From the NCBI RefSeq assembly GCF_030817835.1, contig NZ_JAUSZR010000001.1:1612001-1676000 (forward strand): a DNA stretch of 64,000 bases, read 5' to 3'. Origin of the DNA: Pseudarthrobacter sp. W1I19 (GTDB lineage Bacteria > Actinomycetota > Actinomycetes > Actinomycetales > Micrococcaceae). This document shows positions 44,142 to 54,163 of this stretch, in pieces (position 1 is the first letter of the stretch; every line of letters begins with the position of its first letter). The translations under genes and the position numbers were made by a program. The notes under the pieces were generated by a model, which saw only the letters and a program-made list of their open reading frames with translations, was not told where the DNA came from and searched no databases.

Positions 44142-44476
44142 AACTGATCACCGCAATCGTCAGGCCGGAAAAGCTCGAAGCCATCCGGGAAGGACTGGAA
44201 GCCTACGGCGTACAGGGCCTGACGGTCAGCGCGGCCAGCGGCTACGGCCGGCAGCGCGGCTACACCGAGGTCTACCGCGGAGCCGAGTACAACGTGGACC
44301 TGCTGCCGAAGATCCGGGTGGAAGTCCTGGCCACGGACGAGCAGGCTGATGACATCCTGGACGTCATCATCGCCAGTTCGAACACCGGACGTGCCGGGGA
44401 CGGCAAGGTGTGGACCATGGACGTTTTCGAAGCAGTCCGGGTCCGTACCGGGGAACGCGGAGTCGCCGCCATCTAG
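44138..44476 (+). CDS. glnK: Nitrogen regulatory protein PII (GlnK)
   Basis: Trimeric signal protein that binds 2-oxoglutarate and ATP/ADP and plugs AmtB when nitrogen is plentiful. It has 112 residues, the exact family length. The T-loop is GRQRGYTEVYRGAEYNVD with Tyr51 conserved, the residue that GlnD adenylylates in corynebacteria, mycobacteria and streptomycetes. The PII C-terminal signature TGRAGDGKVW is present. Unlike those relatives no glnD follows; a Rho-independent terminator comes next. Confidence 0.97.
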   Translation: MKLITAIVRPEKLEAIREGLEAYGVQGLTVSAASGYGRQRGYTEVYRGAEYNVDLLPKIRVEVLATDEQADDILDVIIASSNTGRAGDGKVWTMDVFEAVRVRTGERGVAAI

Positions 44477-44518
44477 GCAGCTTCTCCTACCGGCAGGCTA
44501 AGCCAGCAGATGGAAAGT

Positions 44519-44560
44519 GCGGGCAGGGAACCGAAAGGTCCCCTGCCCGCTCTTTTGTTT
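44519..44560 (+). terminator. Rho-independent terminator of amtB-glnK
   Basis: GCGGGCAGGG (44519-44528) pairs with CCCTGCCCGC (44541-44550), closed by an inner ACC/GGT stem with a GAAA tetraloop; TCTTTTGTTT follows. This is the most canonical terminator in the window. Confidence 0.9.
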
Positions 44561-44598
44561 GGTTTAGGCCCGGAGCGGCCGCCTGCGCCGCCCGCGGC

Positions 44599-46002
44599 CT
44601 ACTCTGCCCGCGCGGTACTGGACCAGCCCGCCGGCCCGGCCGACCCGGCGTCGTACTCATCCATGGGGACGCTGCCCTGCTGCCATGCCTTCAGCACCGG
44701 CTCGACGATCCGCCAGCACTCCTCTGCGGTATCGCCCCGCACGGAGAGCAGAGGGTCACCGGTGAGCACACCCTCAAGGACTTCACCGTAGGGCAGGAGC
44801 TCGGAGGCGCTCAGCTCCGCCTCCAGTGTGATCCGGGACAGGCTGAGGATTTCGCCCGGACCGTTCACATCGACGTCGAACTCGAGGGTGTCCGGTCCGA
44901 AGCCGATCCGCAGCTGGTTCGGCGAGTCCACCCCGGTAAAGCCCTTGGGCAGATGGGGGACGGGGCGGAACGTCACCACGGCCTCCTTGCGCTTCACACC
45001 CATCGCCTTGCCGGACCGAAGAATGAACGGGACGCCCTTCCAGCGCCAGTTATCGATTCGCACCTGGATCTGGGCGAGGGTTTCGGTCCCGCGGGAGGCG
45101 TCCACGCCGTCCTCCTTTGCGTAATCCGGAACGTCCTTGCCTCCCACAGTGCCGGCCGTGTATCGCGCCCGGTGCGTGGACTCCGTGTAGGCGGCGGGGA
45201 CGCTGCCGGCGCGCAGTACCGTGGAAATGGCGTCGCGCAGGTCCCGTTCGCTGATGGTCGACGGCGGCTCCATGGCCATCAGGGCCATGATCTGCAGGAG
45301 ATGGCTCTGGATCATGTCACGCAGTGCGCCTGCGCCGTCGTAGTAGCGGGCCCGGCCTTCCAGCGCGAGGTCTTCGTCGAAGATGATCTCCACCTTTTCC
45401 ACGTGATGCCGGTTCCAGACCGGTTCCAGGAAGTTGTTGGCGAACCGCAGGCCAAGGATATTCAGCACCGTGGCCTTGCCCAAGAAGTGGTCCACGCGGT
45501 GGATGTGGTCCTCCGGGACCAGGCGCCCCAGGGTCTGGTTGAGCGAACGGGCGGATTCTTCGCTGGAACCGAAGGGCTTTTCCATCACCAGTCGGGTGCC
45601 TGCCGGAACCTGCTCCGGGCGGAGCGTCTCGCAGGCCAGTTGGCTGATCCGGGGCGGCAGTGCGAAGTAGACGGCGGCAGGGCCCTCGAGGGTGGCGAGC
45701 AGAGAGGCCAGGGCGCCATCGGCAGTGACATCCAGTTGGTGGTACACGGTTTCCTTTTCCAGGTCCGCCAGCGCCTTCTGTCCCTCGGGGTCCGCGGACT
45801 CCGCCGACCCGGCAAACGACTGATGCACCCTGTCCCGCCATTGCTCCGGTGTCCAGGGATCGGAGCCTGCCCCGACCAGCCGCAGCCCTGCCGCCCGGCC
45901 CTTTGCCACGAGGCGTGCGAGGCCCGGGAGGAGCAGCCGGCCGGTGAGGTCTCCGGAAGCGCCGAGGATGAGCAGGGTTCTTACAGTTGTTTGGCTCGTC
46001 AT
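44599..46002 (-). CDS. Glucose-6-phosphate dehydrogenase-like protein (divergent Zwf)
   Basis: A 467-residue member of the G6PDH family, which makes 6-phosphogluconolactone and NADPH. The cofactor motif is GASGDLT (14-20), EKPFG is at 141-145 and the active-site motif reads RVDHFLGKA (169-177), against the usual RIDHYLGKE. His172 and Lys176 are kept, but the Tyr and Glu are changed, and the start is shorter than in classical Zwf. It may be a second G6PDH with altered cofactor or substrate use. ATG 46002 is preferred to the frame start at 46080, which would enter the ffh leader. It lies opposite to the operons on both sides, where glnD sits in mycobacteria. Confidence 0.82.
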   Translation of the reverse strand: MTSQTTVRTLLILGASGDLTGRLLLPGLARLVAKGRAAGLRLVGAGSDPWTPEQWRDRVHQSFAGSAESADPEGQKALADLEKETVYHQLDVTADGALASLLATLEGPAAVYFALPPRISQLACETLRPEQVPAGTRLVMEKPFGSSEESARSLNQTLGRLVPEDHIHRVDHFLGKATVLNILGLRFANNFLEPVWNRHHVEKVEIIFDEDLALEGRARYYDGAGALRDMIQSHLLQIMALMAMEPPSTISERDLRDAISTVLRAGSVPAAYTESTHRARYTAGTVGGKDVPDYAKEDGVDASRGTETLAQIQVRIDNWRWKGVPFILRSGKAMGVKRKEAVVTFRPVPHLPKGFTGVDSPNQLRIGFGPDTLEFDVDVNGPGEILSLSRITLEAELSASELLPYGEVLEGVLTGDPLLSVRGDTAEECWRIVEPVLKAWQQGSVPMDEYDAGSAGPAGWSSTARAE

Positions 46003-46085
46003 TTCGCCAGCATGCCACCTTGCGGGCCGGCTTGGTACCCTAGATAGTCGAGTCCCGATCATCCACTGAAAGAAGTGCACGGCAC

Positions 46086-47669
46086 GTGTTCAATTCACTC
46101 TCTGACCGGTTGACAGCAACCTTCAAAAATCTCCGCGGCAAAGGCCGCCTCACTGAGGCCGATGTTGATGCCACAGTGCGGGAGATCCGCCGCGCCCTCC
46201 TGGACGCGGACGTTGCCGTTCCCGTAGTCCGTGAATTCACCAGCCGGGTGCGCGAACGCGCCCTGGGTGCCGAAGTTTCCGGCGCGCTGAACCCGAGCCA
46301 GCAGATCGTCAAGATCGTCAACGAGGAACTCGTGGAGATCCTAGGCGGCGAGACCCGCCGGATCCGCCTGGCCAAGAACGGCCCCACCATCATCATGCTG
46401 GCCGGCCTCCAGGGCGCCGGCAAGACCACCCTCGCGGGCAAGCTCTCCAAGTGGCTGAAGTCCCAGGGCCACAGCCCCCTGCTGGTGGCCTGTGACCTGC
46501 AGCGCCCCAACGCTGTCACCCAGCTCCAGGTGGTGGGCCAGCGGGCCAAGGTACCGGTCTTCGCGCCCCACCCGGGAGCCACGTCCTCCGAGCTGGAGCA
46601 CCCGGCAGGGGACCCGGTTCAGGTTGCCCGCGCCGGTGTCGAGGAAGCCCGCCAGAAGCTCCACGACGTCGTGATCGTGGACACCGCCGGCCGCCTCGGC
46701 GTCGACGTGGACATGATGGAGCAGGCACGCCAGATCCGCAGGGCCATCGTGCCCAACGAAGTCCTGTTCGTTATTGACTCGATGATTGGCCAGGACGCCG
46801 TGAACACGGCCCTCGCCTTCGACGAGGGCGTCAACTTCACCGGCATCGTGCTGTCCAAGCTCGACGGCGACGCCCGCGGCGGTGCGGCCCTCTCGGTCGC
46901 GTCGGTCACCGGCAAGCCCGTGATGTTTGCGTCCACAGGCGAAGGCCTGGACGATTTCGAGCTCTTCCACCCGGACCGGATGGCTTCGCGCATCCTGGAC
47001 ATGGGCGACGTCCTGACGCTCATCGAGCAGGCCGAGAAGTCCTGGGACAAGGACGAAGCTGCCCGGATGGCGAAGAAATTCGCCGACCAGGAGGATTTCA
47101 CCCTCGAGGACTTCCTGGCCCAGATGCAGCAGATCCGCAACATGGGCTCCATGAAGAAAATGCTCATGATGATGCCCGGCGCGCAGAACATCCGCCAGCA
47201 GCTCGAGCAGTTCGACGAGCGTGAAATTGACCGTGTCGAAGCCATCGTCCGGTCCATGACACCGCACGAGCGCCTGGCCCCGAAGATCATCAACGGTTCG
47301 CGCCGCGCCCGCATTGCCCGTGGTTCCGGCGTGCACGTTTCCGAGGTCAACGGCCTGCTGGAGCGTTTTGCGCAGGCCCAGAAGATGATGAAGAAGATGG
47401 CCCAGGGCGGCATGCCGGGCATGCCCGGAATGCCGGGGCTTCCCGGTGCCGGCGGCAGCGCCCGGAAGAATGCGAAGAACGCGCCCAAGAAGAAGGCCAA
47501 GTCCGGCAACCCGGCCAAGGCTGCCCAGGAGCGCAAGGACGCCGAGGCCCGACGCGCCAACGCTGCCAAGGCCCTTCCCACCGGCGCCGCGTTCGGCCAG
47601 CAATCCGGCGACTTCGATCCCACGCAGCTGAACCTGCCCAAGGGCTTCGACAAGTTCCTCGGCAAGTAG
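46086..47669 (+). CDS. ffh: Signal recognition particle protein Ffh
   Basis: GTPase subunit of SRP that binds signal sequences and 4.5S RNA. It has 527 residues: N domain, G domain with G1 GLQGAGKT at 107-114, DTAGR and SKLDGDARGG, then a methionine-rich M domain (MKKMLMMMPG, MMKKMAQGGMPGMPGMPGL) and SRP-RNA motif SRRARIARGSGVHVSEVN. A Lys/Ala-rich disordered tail extends past it. GTG start with GAAAGAAG upstream. A large imperfect inverted repeat follows. Confidence 0.97.
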   Translation: MFNSLSDRLTATFKNLRGKGRLTEADVDATVREIRRALLDADVAVPVVREFTSRVRERALGAEVSGALNPSQQIVKIVNEELVEILGGETRRIRLAKNGPTIIMLAGLQGAGKTTLAGKLSKWLKSQGHSPLLVACDLQRPNAVTQLQVVGQRAKVPVFAPHPGATSSELEHPAGDPVQVARAGVEEARQKLHDVVIVDTAGRLGVDVDMMEQARQIRRAIVPNEVLFVIDSMIGQDAVNTALAFDEGVNFTGIVLSKLDGDARGGAALSVASVTGKPVMFASTGEGLDDFELFHPDRMASRILDMGDVLTLIEQAEKSWDKDEAARMAKKFADQEDFTLEDFLAQMQQIRNMGSMKKMLMMMPGAQNIRQQLEQFDEREIDRVEAIVRSMTPHERLAPKIINGSRRARIARGSGVHVSEVNGLLERFAQAQKMMKKMAQGGMPGMPGMPGLPGAGGSARKNAKNAPKKKAKSGNPAKAAQERKDAEARRANAAKALPTGAAFGQQSGDFDPTQLNLPKGFDKFLGK

Positions 47670-47676
47670 CCCGCCC

Positions 47677-47736
47677 AACTGACTGGCAGTTGAAGCAATC
47701 AAATGCGCTTTTCAGTGCGTCAACTGCGAGTCACTT
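47677..47736 (+). terminator. Imperfect inverted repeat after ffh (possible terminator)
   Basis: GACTGGCAGTTGA (47681-47693) pairs with TCAACTGCGAGTC (47720-47732) except for two central bases, and pairing continues weakly outward. The 26-nt loop has a T-run (CTTTTC). It could terminate ffh or be a protein-binding site. Confidence 0.35.
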
Positions 47737-47770
47737 GGGATGGTTCCCCGGGGAAGTCAGTGCCGTGGAA

Positions 47771-47776
47771 TAGGGT
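47771..47776 (+). promoter_or_regulatory. Candidate -10 element of leaderless hydrolase mRNA
   Basis: TAGGGT, 6 bp before ATG 47783, with no ribosome binding site. No clear -35. Confidence 0.4.
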
Positions 47777-47782
47777 TGGGTC

Positions 47783-48517
47783 ATGTTCAAGCAGAGGGTA
47801 GTGTTCGTGCACGGTGCCGGCAGCTTCGGCTCCGCGGCCTGGCCACGCCAGCACGGGATGGCACTGTCCTACGATGCCTTGTTCCTCCGCCGCCACGGCT
47901 ATGATCCGGTGGCCGAGCCCGTTGAATCATCCTTCGAGGAGGACGCCAGGGTCGTCCTGCGGTCGCTGGCCGACGACGGCCGGGGCGCCGCCGGAGGGCA
48001 TGTCGTGGCACATTCCCAGGGTGCTGTCGCAGCGATGATGGCCGCCGTCGAACGCCCTGATCTCGTCTTTTCCCTGACGCTGGTGGAACCGGCATGCCTG
48101 TCGCTCACCGCCGAACTTCCGGCCACTGCGGCCCACATCGGCCTCATGCAGCCGCTCTTCGATGCGCGGAACCAGATGAGCGACCAGGACTTCCAGCGCG
48201 AGTTCGTCCGTCGCGTCTACGCCACCGACCTGCAACAGCCCGCCACGGTCGAGGAAAAGCGTTCCGCCAGGCGGCTCCGGCTGCAGGCCCCGGCCTGGGA
48301 AGCGCCGCTGCACATTGTCCCCGGCGTGCCCACCCTGGTCCTCACCGGCGGATGGGAGCCGCTCTACGAGGAGATCGCCGGGTACCTGCGGGAGACCGGC
48401 GCCCTGCACCGCACAGCGGCGGGAGGGCACCGGCCCCACGACTCCGCGGAGGGGGACCGCATCATCCGGTCCTTCATCCGGGACGTGGGCAGGGTGCAGG
48501 CACCCTGGGCGTCCTGA
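47783..48517 (+). CDS. Alpha/beta hydrolase
   Basis: A 244-residue alpha/beta-hydrolase fold enzyme. The oxyanion-hole region is FVHGAGSFGS, the nucleophile elbow AHSQGAV (GxSxG-type, Ser) and the base histidine in AGGHRPHD. A cap of about 60 residues follows the nucleophile. No signal peptide, so it is cytoplasmic. It stands alone between ffh and the convergent thiC (4-bp gap). Substrate unknown; esterase or lipase-like activity is likely. Confidence 0.85.
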   Translation: MFKQRVVFVHGAGSFGSAAWPRQHGMALSYDALFLRRHGYDPVAEPVESSFEEDARVVLRSLADDGRGAAGGHVVAHSQGAVAAMMAAVERPDLVFSLTLVEPACLSLTAELPATAAHIGLMQPLFDARNQMSDQDFQREFVRRVYATDLQQPATVEEKRSARRLRLQAPAWEAPLHIVPGVPTLVLTGGWEPLYEEIAGYLRETGALHRTAAGGHRPHDSAEGDRIIRSFIRDVGRVQAPWAS

Positions 48518-48521
48518 GGCG

Positions 48522-50443
<1,922 letters not shown>

Positions 50444-50532
50444 GTCACCAAGAAGCTACCACAGCTGTTTCGAAAGGGCCGTGTCACATCCGGTGGTGCT
50501 AGCCTGTCCGGGCGGGAAAGCGAGGCAAATCC

Positions 50533-51615
50533 ATGGCAGAGATCATCCAGTTCAACGGCGCCGTCCTGACCGGGCCGGACACCGAGGCACACGGGCTGTG
50601 GTCCGTGGACGGCAGGCTTACCTTCCGGCGGCCGGCGGCAGGACCGGACAGGATCCTGGACGGCTGGGTGCTGCCGGGATTCGTTGACGCCCACTGCCAC
50701 ATCGGCCTGGGAACCGGTGGCGCCGTTGACGGGGCGACGGCGGAAGAGCAGGCAAGGACCGACCTGAATGCGGGCACGCTGCTGGTCAGGGACGCGGGTT
50801 CCCCCGCAGATACCCGCTTCCTCCAGGACAGTCGCAGCGCGCCGGTGCTGATCCGCGCCGGCAGGCATGTCGCCCGGACCGGCAGGTACCTGCGGGGCTT
50901 CGCCGAGGAAGTTGAGCCCAGCGGCCTGGTGGAAGCTGTCCGGAAGCAGGCGCGCGACGGCGACGGCTGGGTCAAGCTCGTGGGGGACTGGATCGACCGC
51001 GGCGCCGGTGACCTGGCGCCGTCGTTCCCAGCCGCCGTCGTCAAGGACGCCGTCAAGGCTGTGCATGACGAAGGTGCCAGGATCACCGCGCACTGCTTCG
51101 CCGAAGAAACACTGGACCAGATGCTGGACGCGGACATCGACTGCATCGAACACGCCACCGGACTGCTGCCGCGGCACCTTCCGCGGTTCGTGGAGCAGGG
51201 CGTTGCCATGGTGCCCACCCTCATCAACATCGCCACTTTCCCGGACATCGCCGCGCAGGCGGAGCCCAAGTTCCCCCGGTACGCGGCCCATATGCGCGCC
51301 CTGTGGGAACGGCGCGCGGAGCGGGTGCTGGAGGCCTTCAACGCCGGAGTGAAGATTTACGCCGGGACGGATGCCGGCAGCGTCATCCGCCACGGCCGGA
51401 TCGGTGATGAAATCCTGGCCCTTCACCATGCAGGCCTGCCTGTGGCCGCTGCCCTTGACGCGGCCTGTTGGGGCGCCCGGAAGTGGCTGGGCGCTGAAGC
51501 ACTCGAGGAAGGTGCCCGGGCCGACGTCGTACTGTGCCGGGAGGATCCTCGGCAGGTTCCAGAGGCGGTGCAGGAGTTGGCCCACGTGGTGCTGGGCGGG
51601 CGCGTCGTCCGCTGA
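50533..51615 (+). CDS. Amidohydrolase-family protein
   Basis: A 360-residue metal-dependent amidohydrolase. It has a small N-terminal beta domain (FNGAVLTG...DGRLTF), then GFVDAHCHIGLG with the HxH metal pair, VKLVGDWIDRG (possible carbamylated or bridging Lys site), AHCFAEET, CIEHATGL and a C-terminal GTDAGSV with the conserved Asp. An amidohydrolase also lies beside ffh in M. tuberculosis as I recall, so the location is ancestral. GCGAGG precedes the ATG. It is divergent from thiC (184 bp). Substrate unknown. Confidence 0.85.
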   Translation: MAEIIQFNGAVLTGPDTEAHGLWSVDGRLTFRRPAAGPDRILDGWVLPGFVDAHCHIGLGTGGAVDGATAEEQARTDLNAGTLLVRDAGSPADTRFLQDSRSAPVLIRAGRHVARTGRYLRGFAEEVEPSGLVEAVRKQARDGDGWVKLVGDWIDRGAGDLAPSFPAAVVKDAVKAVHDEGARITAHCFAEETLDQMLDADIDCIEHATGLLPRHLPRFVEQGVAMVPTLINIATFPDIAAQAEPKFPRYAAHMRALWERRAERVLEAFNAGVKIYAGTDAGSVIRHGRIGDEILALHHAGLPVAAALDAACWGARKWLGAEALEEGARADVVLCREDPRQVPEAVQELAHVVLGGRVVR

Positions 51616-51648
51616 GACTTGGATAACCTGAAAACTGCTTGGAATAAA

Positions 51649-51660
51649 TTGAAGCTTCAA
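51649..51660. promoter_or_regulatory. Perfect palindrome upstream of the VOC gene (MarR-type operator candidate)
   Basis: TTGAAGCTTCAA is a 12-bp perfect palindrome inside the only AT-rich patch of the neighbourhood (51640-51675). It lies 59 bp before the VOC start. Its look and position suit a MarR/OhrR-class repressor; no such gene is in the window. Confidence 0.4.
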
Positions 51661-51718
51661 GTAATTTTAATAGTGACAGGCCCGCCAACCCGACGGGCCC
51701 CAGCACCGGGAGTTTTCA

Positions 51719-52594
51719 ATGACTGCAGAAGCCGCCACCCAGGATCTTCTTCCTGCCGATCTCACCATGGGCACCGTGATGCTCAAGGTGGGCGACATGA
51801 AGGTCATGACCGACTACTACCAGCGTGCACTGGGGCTTGAAGTTGTGGCCGAGCAGGACGGCGGGCAGTACCTTGGCCGGCTCCAGAAACCGCTGGTCCA
51901 CCTTGCGCCCGCTCCGGGGCTGAACCTTCCGGGCAGGGGGGAGGCCGGCCTTTTCCACACGGCCCTGCTGTTTGAGAACCAGGCGGACCTCGCGGCCACC
52001 ATCGCCACTGCCGCCCGGTTTGAGCCGCGCTCCTTCACGGGCAGTGCCGACCATCTCGTCAGCGAGGCCTTCTACTTCACCGATCCCGAAGGCAACGGCA
52101 TTGAGCTCTACTGGGACCGCCCCCGGCGCAACTGGTCATGGAACGGTACCGACGTGGTGATGGACAGCCTCGCCCTGCCGCCACAGCGCTACCTGGAGCA
52201 GCACCTCACCGAAGAATCCCTGGAGCGCCAGCGCGGAACAGTGGCGGGAGTAGGCCACGTCCACCTCCAGGTGGGCGACGTCCAGTCGGCCCGGGACTTC
52301 TACGTAGGCACCCTTGGGTTCGAAAAGACCGCCGGCTGGCACGGCCAGGCACTCTTTGTCTCCGCCGGCCGGTACCACCACCACATGGCCATGAACGTCT
52401 GGAACAGCCGCGGGGCGGGCCCGCGCAAGGACACTCTTGGCCTGGGTGAAGTGCTCATCGAGGTTCCCTCGGGGGACGACGTCGGCGCGCTCGCTGACCG
52501 GCTGAAGGTCGCCGGGGTGCCCGCGCACCACACCGGTGCGGAACTGCGGTTCGAGGATCCCTGGCGCAACAACATCCGGGTCGCAGTCCGCTGA
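51719..52594 (+). CDS. VOC-family (glyoxalase/extradiol dioxygenase-fold) protein
   Basis: A 291-residue two-module VOC protein similar to the CatE/MhqO-type ring-cleavage or quinone-detoxifying group. First module: MGTVMLKVGDMKVMTDYYQRALGLEV, GLFHTALLF and GNGIELYW; second: VGHVHLQVGDVQSARDFYVGTLGFEK and HHHMAMNVW. Candidate metal ligands are His in FHTAL, Glu in GIELY and His in VHLQV/HHHM. Substrate unproven. GGGAG lies upstream of ATG 51719. The AT-rich upstream region has a TTGAAGCTTCAA palindrome, so it is probably an inducible single-gene unit. Confidence 0.85.
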   Translation: MTAEAATQDLLPADLTMGTVMLKVGDMKVMTDYYQRALGLEVVAEQDGGQYLGRLQKPLVHLAPAPGLNLPGRGEAGLFHTALLFENQADLAATIATAARFEPRSFTGSADHLVSEAFYFTDPEGNGIELYWDRPRRNWSWNGTDVVMDSLALPPQRYLEQHLTEESLERQRGTVAGVGHVHLQVGDVQSARDFYVGTLGFEKTAGWHGQALFVSAGRYHHHMAMNVWNSRGAGPRKDTLGLGEVLIEVPSGDDVGALADRLKVAGVPAHHTGAELRFEDPWRNNIRVAVR

Positions 52595-52747
52595 GCCCGG
52601 CTGCCAACCCCCCGCGGGATGCGGCCTGCCGGGCACGCTTGCAGCCGGCGGGGGCCTGGCGTTGTACTAGGCTGATGCCGAACGGCCGGCGCGGCAGGTG
52701 CCGCTTGCTTGAGCGGCCGCACCGTCGAGGGAACGAGGGAACTTTCC

Positions 52748-53188
52748 ATGGGCTTCACCGAGATCTTTGTTGCCGACCACGCAGGCGCGCTGAAGCGTGC
52801 CGGAGTGCTGGACCAGGGCAGCGGCCAGCCGGCCGCGCACGCTGTGCGCATCCCCGAAATCAGCGACTTCGAAATTGAGCAGCTTGGTGATCTCGCCGGC
52901 ACCGCCGTGCATGCCGGCGGGGCGGACTACGAGCTGACCATGGTGGACGTAGCAAGCGACTCGCTCCTGGCGGTACCCCCGGCCATGGTACGTGCGCTCG
53001 CCGACCTTCTGACCTACGAGGTCGAAGGGGAGGGCAATGTCCTGGATGACGTGGCCGAACAATGGGCGGCCCAGGAGGACATGCCGTTCGATTCCGCCCA
53101 GGCCCGGACCTACGTCCGGCAACTGGCGGAACTCGCCGGCGGAATCGACGACTCCGAACGCAGCGGACTGTACGTCTGGACCTCCTGA
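52748..53188 (+). CDS. Hypothetical protein
   Basis: I do not recognise this 146-residue protein. It is acidic, without signal peptide or membrane segment. The N-terminal half has [21 protein letters not shown]; the C-terminal half is helical ([31 protein letters not shown]). ATG 52748 is supported by GAGGGA 8-13 bases upstream; the longer frame from 52709 is not. It stands between the VOC gene and rpsP, where M. tuberculosis has other genes. Function not assigned. Confidence 0.75.
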   Translation: MGFTEIFVADHAGALKRAGVLDQGSGQPAAHAVRIPEISDFEIEQLGDLAGTAVHAGGADYELTMVDVASDSLLAVPPAMVRALADLLTYEVEGEGNVLDDVAEQWAAQEDMPFDSAQARTYVRQLAELAGGIDDSERSGLYVWTS

Positions 53189-53245
53189 GCTTCGTGCCTG
53201 CGGGCGCCGGTGGGGTGTCAAGTCGAAATCCGGGCGCTCATCTGG

Positions 53246-53251
53246 CACAAT
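53246..53251 (+). promoter_or_regulatory. Candidate -10 element upstream of rpsP (GGCACAATAA)
   Basis: CACAAT within GGCACAATAA, 134 bp before the rpsP start. The same block recurs before rplS (GGCAAAATTA) and the DUF3145 gene (GGCACAATAA). The -35 is weak. Confidence 0.35.
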
Positions 53252-53384
53252 AAACAGGTACTCGATCTGCGTGGCCCCTCTCTCCGCGTCCGGATCCTGT
53301 CCTTCGAACCCGCAAGTACGGCCCGCCCCACGGGTGCAGAACGCCGGGTTCACCCCCTTTTCTGAAACAGGAGTGACCACAAAA

Positions 53385-53801
53385 GTGGCCGTAAAGATTC
53401 GCCTTAAGCGCTTTGGCAAAATGCGCGCACCGTACTACCGCATCGTCGTCGCAGACTCACGCACCAAGCGTGACGGCCGCGCCATCGAGGAAATCGGCAA
53501 GTACCACCCCACCGAAGAGCCCTCATACATCGAGGTCAACTCCGAGCGTGCCCAGTACTGGCTGTCCGTCGGCGCCCAGCCGTCCGAGCAGGTTGCCGCG
53601 ATCCTGAAGATCACCGGTGACTGGCAGAAGTTCAAGGGCCTGCCGGGCCAGGAAGGCACCCTCAAGACCAAGTCTGAGAAGGCAGCCTTCGTTGCTCCCG
53701 AAAAGGGTTCTGTGATCATCCCGGAAGCCATCACCAAGAAGGCATCCAAGTCTGAGGCAGCCGAGGCACCGGCCGAGGCAGAGACCACCGAGGCTGAGTA
53801 A
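53385..53801 (+). CDS. rpsP: 30S ribosomal protein S16
   Basis: Small-subunit protein needed for 30S assembly. It has 138 residues: a standard S16 core [31 protein letters not shown], followed by an actinobacterial extension of about 50 residues ending in acidic Ala/Glu repeats ([16 protein letters not shown]). GTG 53385 follows AGGAG at 11 bp. An upstream frame from 53037 is not real. khpA begins 1 bp after its stop. Confidence 0.97.
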   Translation: MAVKIRLKRFGKMRAPYYRIVVADSRTKRDGRAIEEIGKYHPTEEPSYIEVNSERAQYWLSVGAQPSEQVAAILKITGDWQKFKGLPGQEGTLKTKSEKAAFVAPEKGSVIIPEAITKKASKSEAAEAPAEAETTEAE

Positions 53802-53802
53802 A

Positions 53803-54045
53803 TTGCTGGCAGAAGCGCTGGAACACCTGGTCCGGGGAATCGTTGATGCCCCGGATGACGTCAAGGTCAGCTCCAAGAGCAACCGCCGCGGGGATACCCT
53901 CGAGGTGCGTGTTCACCAGGAGGACCTCGGAAGGGTGATCGGCCGCCAGGGCCGCACGGCACGCGCACTGCGCACCGTTGTGGCTGCCCTGGCCGGTGGC
54001 GAGCCGGTAAGGGTCGACGTCGTCGACACTGACCGCCGCCGCTGA
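53803..54045 (+). CDS. khpA: KH-domain RNA-binding protein KhpA
   Basis: An 80-residue single KH domain with the GxxG loop in DLGRVIGRQGRTARALRTVV. KhpA proteins bind RNA (with KhpB in other Gram-positives) and affect division or rRNA processing. The start is TTG 53803, one base after the rpsP stop, so translation is coupled. A strong hairpin (54069-54103) lies between it and rimM. Confidence 0.93.
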   Translation: MLAEALEHLVRGIVDAPDDVKVSSKSNRRGDTLEVRVHQEDLGRVIGRQGRTARALRTVVAALAGGEPVRVDVVDTDRRR

Positions 54046-54068
54046 GCGCTCGGCAACATCAGCTTTTG

Positions 54069-54103
54069 CTCCGGCCCCTCCACCCACGGTGGAGGGGCCG
54101 GAG
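54069..54103. terminator. Perfect 16-bp hairpin between khpA and rimM
   Basis: CTCCGGCCCCTCCACC (54069-54084) pairs with GGTGGAGGGGCCGGAG (54088-54103) over a 3-nt loop. There is no T-run after it on the plus strand, so it may attenuate rather than stop transcription into rimM-trmD. Confidence 0.7.
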
Positions 54104-54163
54104 TGCTTTCACCGGCACCCCCGCCGAACCACACGGAACAGACACTTCGGAACAGAGGAACAC

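Noticed and set aside
44138..44476. glnK as a broken or truncated PII gene because glnD is absent
   Set aside because: The protein has exactly 112 residues, with intact T-loop and C-terminal signature.
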